A DNA stretch of 64,000 nucleotides from DGNJ01 sp002388905 (GCA_036843405.1 DAITSJ010000007.1:62001-126000), one strand, 5' to 3'. Positions 45,135 to 53,831 are shown, numbered from the stretch's first letter. The notes: generated by a model from the letters alone, not told the origin. Translations and numbers: made by a program.

Positions 45135-46244
45135 TTAATGACCGGTGACGAGGTCTTCCACCCGGCGGATGGCCGCCTTGAGCATGTCCTGGTCCAGAGT
45201 CACCTCGAAGCGTTTGACGCTCGGGCTCAACATGGCGTTGGCAGTGAGGGTATCCAGCTCTTCCTCGGTCCAGCCAGTGAGGCCGAAATCCGCCAGGGTG
45301 GTGGGCAGCCCGATATGCCGGTAAAAGTCCACCAGTTCGAGAATAAACTCTACGGGCCTTTCCTCCAGCACCAGGTGGACGAGCAAGCCATAGGCTACGT
45401 GCTCCCCATGCAGCGTCCCTTCGGCCCTGGGAACCATGGGCAGGCCCTTGGCAATTGCGTGGGAGACTGAGAGGCCGGCATTCTCGAACCCCACGGTGCT
45501 GAGCAGGACGGTGGCCTCCAGCAGAGACTCCAGGTCGTCGCTGGTGTTGTCGGCGCTTATCTGTCCGGCTTTCACCGCGGCGATGGCCGGTGCGGCGTGG
45601 GCGCGGATCAGGTCGTAGCAGGCGTTGGCGATGGCGAGGCCTGTACGGGTGGATCGGGTGCCGTTGGGGGTTTCCCGGCCGGCCCGGTGGCAGGCTTGGG
45701 CCTCGAATTTCTTCGAGATGGCGTCCCCGATGCCTGCCAGCAGGAAGCGCAGGGGCGCTCCGGCGATGACCGCGGAGTCTACCAGTACCACTTCAGGGTT
45801 ACGGGGCAGCATCAGGATTTCGCTGAGAAAGTGATGATCGTCGTAAACGGCGATGGCGAAACTGGCGGGAGCATCCGTTGCGGCGATGGTGGGTACACTG
45901 ATAAAAGGCACCCCCAGAAACAGTGCCACGCCCTTGCCGGTATCCAGTGCCTTTCCGCCGCCAAAACCGACGACCAAATCCACACCTGTTCGGCGCGCAT
46001 CCTCTGTCAGCCGGTCGATGGTCGGGCGGGTGACTTCGCCGGGGAAAGTGACCAGGTTGAAGGGTTGCCCGGCCTTGTCGAAACTCACCGAGAGGCGATC
46101 CCGGAATAGATCGCGCAGGATCTCGTCGGTAACCACGAGAGGCTGTTTGCCGAAATCCCGGGTCACGGCGCCCAGCTGGTCCAGGGCGCCGGGACCCTGA
46201 ATATAACGGGATGGGGATGAGACGATGCGCTGGTTTTCGATCAT
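45135..46244 (-). CDS. Iron-containing alcohol dehydrogenase (glycerol dehydrogenase-like)
   Basis: The start at 46244 (MIENQRIVSSPSRYIQGPGALDQL) gives 369 residues, the usual length for this group; a longer frame would run through the operator-like site. The NAD-binding motif is VVGFGGGKALDTGKGVA (about 91). Metal ligands are likely the Asp in GIGDAISKKFEA and the His residues in LSVSHAIAKG and HGEHVAYGLL. It oxidises a primary or secondary alcohol, or reduces an aldehyde or ketone, with NAD(H). The 21-bp motif sits 22 bp upstream. It is divergent from the double GntR regulator. Confidence 0.9.
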   Translation of the reverse strand: MIENQRIVSSPSRYIQGPGALDQLGAVTRDFGKQPLVVTDEILRDLFRDRLSVSFDKAGQPFNLVTFPGEVTRPTIDRLTEDARRTGVDLVVGFGGGKALDTGKGVALFLGVPFISVPTIAATDAPASFAIAVYDDHHFLSEILMLPRNPEVVLVDSAVIAGAPLRFLLAGIGDAISKKFEAQACHRAGRETPNGTRSTRTGLAIANACYDLIRAHAAPAIAAVKAGQISADNTSDDLESLLEATVLLSTVGFENAGLSVSHAIAKGLPMVPRAEGTLHGEHVAYGLLVHLVLEERPVEFILELVDFYRHIGLPTTLADFGLTGWTEEELDTLTANAMLSPSVKRFEVTLDQDMLKAAIRRVEDLVTGH

Positions 46245-46265
46245 GGCAGCAAGGTATTTGTGAAA

Positions 46266-46286
46266 AGATGACACTATATCAGCTAT
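46266..46286. promoter_or_regulatory. Operator-like motif, copy e (alcohol dehydrogenase/GntR intergenic)
   Basis: AGATGACACTAT then ATCAGCTAT matches the best copies at 15 of 21 positions. It overlaps a minus-strand TATAGT that could be the -10 box of the alcohol dehydrogenase gene. The divergent GntR gene starts at 46420. Confidence 0.5.
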
Positions 46287-46419
46287 TATTGGCCGGCGAA
46301 ACGTCGTCTCGCGCGACAGGGCTCCCCGGTCTTTCGGTGTGCCCCATAGGGTTGGAACCAGCATCGCGATACACTAGCCTGATCAGTAACAGGGCAAAAA
46401 GCAGAGAATAGAGTAGGCC

Positions 46420-47787
46420 TTGAAGAGAGAAGAAGAGGTTGGCAAGCCGCCGGCCATGGCACTGGCGGACCGTCTGGCGCGCGCCCTTAAGCAGGGCGCG
46501 CAGGCGCCCGGTACGGTGATTGCCTCCCTGGCGGAACTCCAGGCCCGGTATCGGGTGGGCAGGCCGGTCCTGCGCCAGGCGGTAAAGATTCTCGAGGAAC
46601 GGGGAATTGCCGCCCTCAGGCGCGGCAAGGGCGGAGGCCTGGTTGCCCTGGGCGCCAATCCGGATTATCCGGGGCGCGCACTGTCGATCCTGATCGAGAG
46701 GGAAATAACGGATTTCACGGATCTTGCCGTGCTGCCCCGCGCCATGGATTATTACGTGTATGTCTTCGAGGCGCCTTACCTGGGGTGGGATGCCTGCCGG
46801 CAGTTGCGGGAAATGGTGGAGGATTTCGACCGCCTGCCGGATGAAGAATTTCTGCGCTGCCGGGCCCATCACCAGGTTGCCCAGGCTATCCGCCTGCTGA
46901 CCCGGGATCCCGTCCTGGAGTTGATGGAAAAGGCGAGCTACGAGTGCGCGGTGGACCTGATTCCCTATGGGGTGTCGGTCCGGAATGATTCCAAAGAAAG
47001 TATCGCCTGGCAGATAACCCGGGAAACAGTCGATGCCTTGATCGCCGGCGATGTGGCCTGGTTGATGAGCTGCATGGACAGGATGATGGCAGTATTACTG
47101 GAATCCTGGCAATCGGGCGAGCCCTCTGCCAAGTCCGGATTTTCCGCCTTGACCTTTCAGAGTGCGCGAAACCAGACCGACCGGGTCACCCGCGAAATTC
47201 TCCGGGAAGTCAGGGCGCTGGAATGGCAAGCCGGGCAGCGCATCGCCACGGGTGCGGACTTGGCCCGACGCTTTCAGACCACGCCGGATATCGTCCGCCA
47301 GGCCATTGTCGTCTTGCAGCAATACGGTGTTATCGAAGTGGAAAAAGGGCGCTCCGGTGGTCTCTTTGTCGCCGAACTGAACCGTCCCCTCCTGCTGGAA
47401 TCGGCCAGGGGTTATCTCCGGGAGCAGTGCTTCGAGCCGCGAATCCTTAAGGAAATCCTGCTTCAATTGACCCTTGGCATCGTCGTCGATCTGGGCGGGC
47501 GCTCGCCGGAGCGCCTGCGCCACAATGCCGCAACGGCGCAGTTACAGGGCCGTCGGCTCCCTGCATTGATGAATGAAATATGCAACCACCCGGTTCTGTC
47601 GGTGTTGACGGAACTGGCTTCTCCCCTGCTGGAGGATATGGGGGAGGGGTCCCATGGTCGAGAGATTGCCGATGCCATTGCCCGCTCTGACCTGGTCAAG
47701 GCCAGCCGCTTGCTGATCGAGACTTACCGATCCTGGCAGGGAGCCGGCGGTAGCCGCACGACAAAAAAGGGCGCCGATAATTTATAA
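46420..47787 (+). CDS. Double-headed GntR-family regulator (two winged-helix domains)
   Basis: The 455-residue protein, from a TTG start preceded by GAGTAGG, is twice the usual GntR length. The first winged helix (about 13-80) has LAELQARYRVGRPVLRQAVK, then ILEERGIAALRRGKGGGLV. The second (about 250-318) has GADLARRFQTTPDIVRQAIV, then VLQQYGVIEVEKGRSGGLFV. Each is followed by a helical FCD-like segment. It therefore looks like a tandem duplication forming a covalent dimer. It is flanked by the 21-bp motif (46266) and by two ATAATA-N7-TATTWT sites (47809, 47989), either of which it might bind. The effector is unknown. Confidence 0.85.
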   Translation: MKREEEVGKPPAMALADRLARALKQGAQAPGTVIASLAELQARYRVGRPVLRQAVKILEERGIAALRRGKGGGLVALGANPDYPGRALSILIEREITDFTDLAVLPRAMDYYVYVFEAPYLGWDACRQLREMVEDFDRLPDEEFLRCRAHHQVAQAIRLLTRDPVLELMEKASYECAVDLIPYGVSVRNDSKESIAWQITRETVDALIAGDVAWLMSCMDRMMAVLLESWQSGEPSAKSGFSALTFQSARNQTDRVTREILREVRALEWQAGQRIATGADLARRFQTTPDIVRQAIVVLQQYGVIEVEKGRSGGLFVAELNRPLLLESARGYLREQCFEPRILKEILLQLTLGIVVDLGGRSPERLRHNAATAQLQGRRLPALMNEICNHPVLSVLTELASPLLEDMGEGSHGREIADAIARSDLVKASRLLIETYRSWQGAGGSRTTKKGADNL

Positions 47788-47808
47788 GCCACCTTATAAA
47801 GATCGGTT

Positions 47809-47827
47809 ATAATATGCAGGGTATTAT
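47809..47827. repeat. ATAATA-N7-TATTAT palindrome, copy 1
   Basis: ATAATA (47809-47814) and TATTAT (47822-47827) are perfect inverted arms around TGCAGGG. The longer block TTATAATATGCAG recurs at 47987-47999. It lies 22 bp after the GntR stop and may be a regulator-binding site. Confidence 0.5.
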
Positions 47828-47953
47828 GGTTGTTTCTGTTCTTTTGTGAGTACTAAACCAAGTTGAATAAATGGTATCTTGTTTTTTAAAAAGATAATAC
47901 ATTGAAATAAATGGAAAAAATAAATTTGTTTTGCCTTGCGGAGAAAGATTATT

Positions 47954-47974
47954 TTAAATAACGAAATGTCAGCT
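47954..47974. promoter_or_regulatory. Operator-like motif, copy f (P450 promoter region)
   Basis: On the minus strand it reads AGCTGACATT then TCGTTATTTAA, 13 of 21 positions like the best copies and the weakest left-half match of the set. It lies 157 bp before the P450 ATG, just upstream of a TATAAT box. Confidence 0.35.
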
Positions 47975-47988
47975 ATTGAAGTTGTCTT

Positions 47989-48007
47989 ATAATATGCAGT
48001 ATATTTT
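47989..48007. repeat. ATAATA-N7-TATTTT element, copy 2
   Basis: This copy (ATAATA, TGCAGTA, TATTTT) is exactly 180 bp from copy 1 and overlaps the TATAAT box at 47988-47993. Its right arm has one mismatch. Two sites an integral number of helical turns apart could support looping. Confidence 0.45.
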
Positions 48008-48130
48008 GACGGGTGGCTTCCGCTGCTTCTGCAAAATCGGCCAGCGCTGTTTTATCGCGGGCCGGGGTGGCGGAAAGTCCCGCTGAATTCAATATCGCCA
48101 GGAATGTGCGGTAAACAGGTGACTGAAGAT

Positions 48131-49348
48131 ATGAATACCCGGCAAGTGACTCCACCGCCCAATGTACCCTCCGGGCGTATCCGCCATTACGATATTTACG
48201 AACGACTCAGGGGCGACGGCGATTTCCAGGGCTGGTTCGCCGGCCTCCAGGACAGTGGCTACCCGGACTTTTTCTGGACCCCGGCCAATGGCGGTCACTG
48301 GGTTGTGAATAGTGGTGAAATTCTCAACGATGTTCTCACCGACCCGGACCTGTTTTCGTCCCGGGTCGCCATCGTGCCTGTGGAACGCCAGATGGAAACG
48401 CCGCCCTTTCCCATCAGTCTCGATCCCCCCGAGCACACCAGGTACCGGGCCGTGCTCAGTGGCGCCTTTTCGCCACGGGTGGTCACCCCTCTGGGTGAGC
48501 AGGCCGGCGAACTGACCCATGACCTGATTGACGGGTTCTATGAAAGAGGTGGTTGCGAGTTTATGGGCGAAGTGTCCTATATCCTCCCCATCTCTATTTT
48601 TATGCGCATGGTGGGCATCCCCGACGCTCACAGGGAAAAGCTGCTTGTCCTGGTGGATGAATTGATTCGCCCGGCGGAGGTGGATGAAAGTGAGGCGGCC
48701 GCCAGGGGCCTGACCGACTACGCCCGCGAGACAGTGCGTCAGCGGCGGGCCAGCCCCGGGGACGACCTGCTCAGTCGGCTGTGCCAGGCCGAGGTTGATG
48801 GTGAACTGCTCAGCGAAGATCAGCTTACCGGAATGACGGTGCTCTTGCTCCTGGGCGGGCTCGACACCGTTGCCGCGGTGCTCGGGTTTACCATGAATTA
48901 CCTGGCCCGCCACCCCGAAAAGCGCAGACAGTTGGTGGATCATCCGGACACTATCCCCAAAGCCGTGGAAGAACTGTTGCGTCGCTTTCCGGTCTCCACG
49001 CTGGGGCGGATAGTCACCAGGGACGCCGAGTTTCACGGGGTGCAGTTGAAAAAAGACGATATGGTCATCACGCCGACCATGTCACACGGAATGGATAAAC
49101 GGGAGTTTGATAGTCCTACCGAGGTGGATTTTTCCCGTAAGGTTGTTTTTCACGGTGCCTTTGGCAACGGGCCGCACCGCTGCCTGGGTTCCATGCTGGC
49201 CCGGGTGGAGCTGAGGACTTTCCTGCAGGCCTGGTTGTCGCGGATACCGGAGTTTCGGGTCAAGGCCGGCGCCGAACTGACGGTGGACACGGGCATGGTG
49301 GTTGCCCTGCACGACCTGCCCCTGGAATGGGACGTGGCCAGGCAATAA
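48131..49348 (+). CDS. Cytochrome P450
   Basis: The 405-residue protein is a soluble bacterial P450. LDPPEHTRYRAVLSGAFSP (about 97) is the typical C-helix region, LLLGGLDTVAAV (about 239-250) is the I-helix oxygen-activation motif with GGLDT, E281-x-x-R284 is the K-helix pair, and FGNGPHRCLGSMLARVEL carries the haem-ligand Cys351. It hydroxylates an aliphatic or cyclic substrate using electrons from a small redox partner. A rubredoxin gene two genes downstream is the likely donor, replacing the usual ferredoxin. GAAGAT precedes the ATG. An aldehyde dehydrogenase follows 43 bp later. Confidence 0.95.
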   Translation: MNTRQVTPPPNVPSGRIRHYDIYERLRGDGDFQGWFAGLQDSGYPDFFWTPANGGHWVVNSGEILNDVLTDPDLFSSRVAIVPVERQMETPPFPISLDPPEHTRYRAVLSGAFSPRVVTPLGEQAGELTHDLIDGFYERGGCEFMGEVSYILPISIFMRMVGIPDAHREKLLVLVDELIRPAEVDESEAAARGLTDYARETVRQRRASPGDDLLSRLCQAEVDGELLSEDQLTGMTVLLLLGGLDTVAAVLGFTMNYLARHPEKRRQLVDHPDTIPKAVEELLRRFPVSTLGRIVTRDAEFHGVQLKKDDMVITPTMSHGMDKREFDSPTEVDFSRKVVFHGAFGNGPHRCLGSMLARVELRTFLQAWLSRIPEFRVKAGAELTVDTGMVVALHDLPLEWDVARQ

Positions 49349-49391
49349 GGGCCGTTTCGCGCTCAATACGATTTTTCGGAGAAAAAAGCCA

Positions 49392-50888
49392 ATGAACGCC
49401 GTTCCCTACACGGATATTCGCGAACTCTATATCGACGGACGCTGGCAAAAGCCCCTGTCCGGTAACTACGAAGGCATCGACAACCCGGCCACCGAGGAAT
49501 TGATTGGTGAGGCGCCGGTGGGCGATGCCGCGGATGCCGCAGCGGCCGTGGCCGCCGCCCGCGAAGCGTTTGACAAAGGGCCCTGGCCACGCATGTCGAC
49601 AAAAGAGCGCTGCGCCGCGCTGGCGCGCTTCAGGGATGCGCTGCTCGCCTCCGAGAACGATATCCGGGCTCTGATCCGGGCCGAGGTGGGCGCCACCCGG
49701 TTGATGCTCGACGGGCCCCAGTTCGGAGGGGTGATCGAGGCCATCGATTACGTCATTGAACTGGCGGAGCGGATGAAGCCCGAGCCGACTGATGTTATCA
49801 CCACCAAAAGCCTGATGGACCCGGAAAGTTCGGGGATCCTGGCCGGCGGCGTCACGGTGCGGGACCCAGTGGGTGTGGTGGCCGGCATCAGCGCCTACAA
49901 CGTGCCCCTGCTGATCAACATGGCCAAGGTGGCGCCGGCCCTGGTGGTGGGCAACTGTCTGGTTTTAAAACCGTCGCCCCTGACTCCGTTTACAGCCCTG
50001 ATGCTGGGCAAGATAGCCGAGCGGGCCGAACTGCCACCGGGGGTGCTCAATATTGTCACCGGCGGCACCGATGTGGGCAACCTGCTGACCAGCGATCCCA
50101 GGATGGACATGGTGAGCTTCACCGGTTCCGACAAGGTCGGGACGGCCATCATGGCCCAGGCTGTCCCCACCATGAAACACGTACACCTGGAGCTGGGCGG
50201 CAAGTCCGCCATGATTGTCCGGGAAGACGCCGACCTTGAGGTTGCCGCCGGCAACGCCGCTTTCAACTTCACCCTGCACGCGGGCCAGGGCTGCGCCCTG
50301 TTGACCCGTTTCCTGGTCCATAACGCCATTCGGCCGGCGTTTATCGAAACGGTTCAGGGTATTCTTTCCCAGCTCAAGGTGGGCGACCCCGCCGATCCGG
50401 ATACGGTCATCGGGCCACTGATCTCCCGGGCCGCCCGGGAAAAGACGGAATATTATGTTGAGAAAGGCCTCGCCGAAGGTGGCAGGCTCGTTTCCGGGGG
50501 CAGGCGTCCGGCCGGTCTGGAAAAGGGGTATTTCCATGAACCGACCCTCTTCGACGACATCGACAACCGCTCCACCCTGGCCCGGGAGGAGGTGTTCGGT
50601 CCGGTGGGCGTGGTGATCGGCTTCGATACCGACGAAGAGGCGGTGGCGCTGGCCAACGATTCCGACTTCGGCCTGTCCGGCGGTATCGTTTCCCGTGACA
50701 AGGCCCGGGCCTACCAGATGGCCCTGGAGCTGCGTACCGGCGACGTCAAGATCAATGGCGGCACTGCCGGGCTGTATTTGCAGGCACCCTTCGGGGGTTA
50801 CAAGCGCTCCGGTATCGGCCGCGAATACGGGCCCCGCTGGCTTGAAAGCTACACGCTCGAAAAATCGATCCACTATCCGATCGGGTGA
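49392..50888 (+). CDS. Aldehyde dehydrogenase family protein
   Basis: The start at 49392 (GGAGAAAAAAG upstream) gives 498 residues. Catalytic residues are visible: Asn170 (SAYNVPL), Glu267 (HLELGGKSAM) and Cys301 (GQGCALLTRF), with the NAD loop SFTGSDKVG near 242. It oxidises an aldehyde to the acid with NAD(P). Between a P450 and a rubredoxin gene, it would act on the product of P450 hydroxylation after alcohol oxidation, for example by the iron alcohol dehydrogenase at 45135. The order P450, aldehyde dehydrogenase, rubredoxin looks like one transcript. Confidence 0.95.
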   Translation: MNAVPYTDIRELYIDGRWQKPLSGNYEGIDNPATEELIGEAPVGDAADAAAAVAAAREAFDKGPWPRMSTKERCAALARFRDALLASENDIRALIRAEVGATRLMLDGPQFGGVIEAIDYVIELAERMKPEPTDVITTKSLMDPESSGILAGGVTVRDPVGVVAGISAYNVPLLINMAKVAPALVVGNCLVLKPSPLTPFTALMLGKIAERAELPPGVLNIVTGGTDVGNLLTSDPRMDMVSFTGSDKVGTAIMAQAVPTMKHVHLELGGKSAMIVREDADLEVAAGNAAFNFTLHAGQGCALLTRFLVHNAIRPAFIETVQGILSQLKVGDPADPDTVIGPLISRAAREKTEYYVEKGLAEGGRLVSGGRRPAGLEKGYFHEPTLFDDIDNRSTLAREEVFGPVGVVIGFDTDEEAVALANDSDFGLSGGIVSRDKARAYQMALELRTGDVKINGGTAGLYLQAPFGGYKRSGIGREYGPRWLESYTLEKSIHYPIG

Positions 50889-50936
50889 GCCGGGTCGGTC
50901 GATCGCCACCTGTAAGCGGAAACTGGCGAGGTGACA

Positions 50937-51104
50937 ATGAAAAAATGGCAATGTTTTTTTTGCGGTTTTATCTATGATGAAGCGGAGGGCTTGCCGGAAG
51001 AGGGAATACCGCCGGGCACCCGTTGGGAGGATATCCCGGAGGATTTTGTCTGTCCCGATTGCGGCGCCAGCAAGGCGGATTTTGAAATGATAGAGATTGG
51101 TTAA
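50937..51104 (+). CDS. Rubredoxin
   Basis: This 55-residue gene begins at an ATG after GAGGTGACA and ends at TAA (51102-51104). The translation shows the rubredoxin iron site: CFFCG (Cys6, Cys9) and CPDCGA (Cys39, Cys42). The aromatic core (W4, F11, Y13, W30, F37) and the PPGTRWEDIPEDFVCPDCG segment are typical. Rubredoxins pass single electrons, classically from an NADH reductase to alkane hydroxylase. Here it is 48 bp after the aldehyde dehydrogenase and downstream of a P450, so it probably serves the P450. No rubredoxin reductase gene is in the window. Confidence 0.93.
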   Translation: MKKWQCFFCGFIYDEAEGLPEEGIPPGTRWEDIPEDFVCPDCGASKADFEMIEIG

Positions 51105-51227
51105 GAACCCTTATCCAAGGGCCAGGGAGAATTTTCTCCGCGCTGGCGAACCGAATCGCGGCCTGTGGTAACAAACCGGGGTTGAGAATCAATAAACGAT
51201 GAATCAATAAACAAGCTATAACAATTA

Positions 51228-51986
51228 ATGCCTATGGAAAACTTCAGAGAAAAAACCGTGCTGATTACCGGCGCCGCCGGTGGACTGGGTCGAGCGATTG
51301 CCCTGGCTTTCGGCGAGGCGGGAGCCGATGTCTCCCTGGCGGATGTCAATGAAGAGGGTCTCCACGAAACTGCCGCCCTGGTCTCCGGGCGGAAGGCTAC
51401 GGCCCGAGTTTCGGTTGTCGATCTCTCCAGCCGCCAGGCGTGTTTCAATCTGGTAAAGGAGACAGTAGACCATTTTGGTGCCCTGGATGTGCTCTGCAAT
51501 GTCGCCGGTATTCTGGGACCGGGCCACACCACGGAAATCAGCGAGTCTGTGTGGAATAAGATTGTCGCGGTGAATCTGTCGGCGCCTTTCTGGCTGATTC
51601 AGGCGAGCCTGCCCCATCTGCTCGAGCGCAATGGCAATGTGGTCAATATTGCTTCATCCGGTGCCTTTATCGGTGAAGCCTATGTGGTGCCCTATACCGC
51701 CACCAAGGCGGGGGTCGTGCAAATGACGCGCTCGCTGGCGATGGAATACATTAAAAAGCCGGTGCGCATCAATGCCGTGGCCCCCGGGCCCATGGCCACC
51801 AGTATGATCGACAACGTCCAGTTCCCGGAGGGCGTGGACATGGAGCTGATCCAACGATATATGGGAATTCGTCCAGCCGCAGATCCCGCCCAGGTGGCGG
51901 ACCTGGTGCTCTATCTCGCGTCTGACCGGGCCGCCAACATTCACGGCGCGTGCCTGGTCTCCGATGGCGGCCACAGTGTTTGCTGA
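51228..51986 (+). CDS. SDR family oxidoreductase
   Basis: The 252-residue protein is a classical SDR: VLITGAAGGLGRAIALAFG (cofactor), NVAGILGPGHT, catalytic Ser in NIASSGAFIG and YTATKAG (Tyr/Lys). The C-terminal GACLVSDGGHSVC is typical. Two ATGs (51228 and 51234) are possible and neither has a strong ribosome site. It lies 123 bp after the rubredoxin gene on the same strand and could oxidise the alcohol made by the P450. The substrate is unknown. Confidence 0.9.
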   Translation: MPMENFREKTVLITGAAGGLGRAIALAFGEAGADVSLADVNEEGLHETAALVSGRKATARVSVVDLSSRQACFNLVKETVDHFGALDVLCNVAGILGPGHTTEISESVWNKIVAVNLSAPFWLIQASLPHLLERNGNVVNIASSGAFIGEAYVVPYTATKAGVVQMTRSLAMEYIKKPVRINAVAPGPMATSMIDNVQFPEGVDMELIQRYMGIRPAADPAQVADLVLYLASDRAANIHGACLVSDGGHSVC

Positions 51987-52141
51987 CATCGCTGTACGAC
52001 CTTCGCGCGCGTCGAGAAAAAGACTTGCCGGAAAAGTAAAGGCAGTGGTGGCGCAGGAAACCGGATCGTAGTCCGGAACTCCCCCGGAGCCGGAGCTAAA
52101 TCTAACCACTAGCGAACTTTCAACCAGAAAAGGAATCTGTC

Positions 52142-53008
52142 ATGAAATTTGCCCTAAGCGAAGCCATGTGCGACATCAGCCATTACATTCCCCTGGCCCG
52201 GGCCGCCGACGAAGCCGGTTTTTCGGTTTTTTCCTACGGCGACAGCATCCTCTACCCGGAAACCACTTCCGAGGAATACCCCTACACGGAAAGCGGCGAT
52301 CGGTCCTTTCTCGACGGTGCCCCCTTCCTCGATCCCTTCCAGCTCTTTGCCGCCATGTCAGTGGTGACCGAGAACCTTAAATTCATGACCGGGGTTCTCA
52401 AGACACCCATTCGTAATCCTGTGCTCACGGCGAAAATGGTCAGTTCCCTGGCCTGTTTTAGCGATGAGCGCTTTATTCTCGGCGTCGGCCTGGACCCTTG
52501 GCCGGAAGATTTTCACGCCTGTGGTGAGGACTGGAAGTCCCGGGCTCCGCGAATGGATGAAATACTCCAGATCATTCCCGGCCTCATGACCGGTGACTAT
52601 TTCGAGTGGCACAGCGAGTACTACGATATCCCGCCCATCAAAATGTGTCCCACCCCTTCGAAATGTCCCCCTATCATTTATGGCGGACACAGCAAGCCGG
52701 CCTATCGCCGCGCGGCTCGCTATGCGGATGGCTTCCTTTTTATCAGCGTTACCGAGGAGCAACTCGTGGAACGAATCAATCTCCTCAAGACCTATCGCAA
52801 GGAATTCGGTCGGGAAAACGAACCGCTGACCATTGCCGCGGGAATGCCGGTGTCGACGATTGACGAAATCAGGCATCTGGAGGAAGACGTGGGCGTGACC
52901 GACCTTCATGTCAGCTATCGAAACCCCTACCTGCCCGATACCATGACCCTTCAGGAGAAACTCGACTGGGTTAAGCGCTTCGGTGACGAGATCATTGCCA
53001 GGTACTGA
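52142..53008 (+). CDS. LLM class flavin-dependent oxidoreductase
   Basis: The 288-residue protein is a luciferase-like TIM barrel protein: MKFALSEAMCDISHYIPLARAAD, FSVFSYGDSIL, LKFMTGVLKTPIRNP and DERFILGVGLDPWPEDFHACG. The C-terminal PPIIYGGHSKPAYRRAARYADGFLF is characteristic. It is shorter than the 17412 protein and from a different branch. It would use FMNH2 or F420 to oxygenate or reduce an intermediate. An AAAGGAA site precedes the ATG. It is followed closely by a DUF1330 gene. Confidence 0.88.
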   Translation: MKFALSEAMCDISHYIPLARAADEAGFSVFSYGDSILYPETTSEEYPYTESGDRSFLDGAPFLDPFQLFAAMSVVTENLKFMTGVLKTPIRNPVLTAKMVSSLACFSDERFILGVGLDPWPEDFHACGEDWKSRAPRMDEILQIIPGLMTGDYFEWHSEYYDIPPIKMCPTPSKCPPIIYGGHSKPAYRRAARYADGFLFISVTEEQLVERINLLKTYRKEFGRENEPLTIAAGMPVSTIDEIRHLEEDVGVTDLHVSYRNPYLPDTMTLQEKLDWVKRFGDEIIARY

Positions 53009-53045
53009 CAGGCCCGGCTCAATTTATGCCCTGGAGGTAATCAGT

Positions 53046-53453
53046 ATGCCAGCCGTACACTCTACCGATGAGCAGACGCGAGCGGTGCTTGACAGTGCCG
53101 ATAACGGTCCCATCGTTATCGTCAACCTGGTCAGGTACAAGGAGAAGGCGGCCTACGCGCCGGATAGCGAGGAGTATGGCAAGGGCCTGAGCGGCCGCCA
53201 GGCCTACCTGCGCTACGCCGACGAGTTCATGAAACTGATGGCCGATCATGGTGCCCGGAGCCTGCTGGAAGCCGAAACGGAGACTTACCTGATCGGCGAA
53301 GGCGACTGGGACCTGGTGTGGACGAACTACTTCCCAAGCCGGGATACCTTTCGGGCGGTAGTGACAGACCCGCGATATCAGGCGTTTGTTCATCACCGCC
53401 TTGCCGGCCTTGAAAGCCAGGATGCCATTGTAACGCGGCCGATGGTGCCCTGA
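53046..53453 (+). CDS. DUF1330 family protein
   Basis: The ATG at 53046 has a strong GGAGG site and gives 135 residues. The sequence has the DUF1330 dimeric alpha/beta-barrel plan: IVIVNLVRYKEKA, then SGRQAYLRYADEFMKLMADHG, then the strand WDLVWTNYFPSRDTFRAVVTDPRY. Members are small cytoplasmic proteins of undefined function, often beside catabolic oxygenases. It follows the luciferase-like gene by 37 bp and probably shares its transcript. Confidence 0.75.
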   Translation: MPAVHSTDEQTRAVLDSADNGPIVIVNLVRYKEKAAYAPDSEEYGKGLSGRQAYLRYADEFMKLMADHGARSLLEAETETYLIGEGDWDLVWTNYFPSRDTFRAVVTDPRYQAFVHHRLAGLESQDAIVTRPMVP

Positions 53454-53831
53454 GAGCGGGGGGTGAAGCGTTACGAACGGTGCCTGTTTCCGAAGACGCG
53501 GCCATTGCTCGGCCAGCGGAATCCGTCCGAAAATAAGCGGCTCCGGGATTGGTGTGCCGACTTCCAGGCTGTGATATTGTGCGCCAACAATCTTGGGCAG
53601 ATCGGGGCCTAGTGGGCCATGCGCAAAATAAGGTAACAGATCACTTCGCCAGACAACGCGTCTCTGCGTTGAGAAAGTTTGACATAGCGCCACTATGCCT
53701 GCACTTTCTCGCCTTGATCCGCGCTATCTGGCTGTGCTTCTTAGTCACCTTATTTCACGCATGGCCCACTAGCATGGATAGTGGCCCGGTGGCGCCGCCA
53801 ATATTTTCCGGGAAACGGGTAAGGAGAAACA
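53454..53831. other. Intergenic region carrying a MITE-like element
   Basis: The 378 bases contain the 164-bp inverted-repeat element at 53609-53772. The 155 bases before it have no recognisable feature. The last 20 bases carry an AAGGAG site for the epimerase gene at 53832. Confidence 0.6.
53609..53772. repeat. 164-bp MITE-like element with long terminal inverted repeats and internal hairpins
   Basis: The ends CTAGTGGGCCATGCG (53609-53623) and CGCATGGCCCACTAG (53758-53772) are perfect 15-bp inverted repeats. Homology continues inward (AAATAAGGTAAC against its complement GTCACCTTATTT) for about 32 bp per arm. Inside are smaller palindromes: CATAGCGCCACTATG and GAGAAAGT...ACTTTCTC. It has no coding capacity. 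This is the layout of a non-autonomous miniature element or structured repeat. No second copy was found in the window. Confidence 0.7.

Larger units (their letters stand above)
47788..48130. other. AT-rich regulatory region upstream of the P450 gene
   Basis: This 343-base stretch is much more AT-rich than its surroundings and has no gene. It contains two copies of an ATAATA-N7 element 180 bp apart (47809, 47989), one copy of the 21-bp motif (47954) and a TATAAT box (47988-47993). The P450 promoter is most likely here. Confidence 0.65.
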
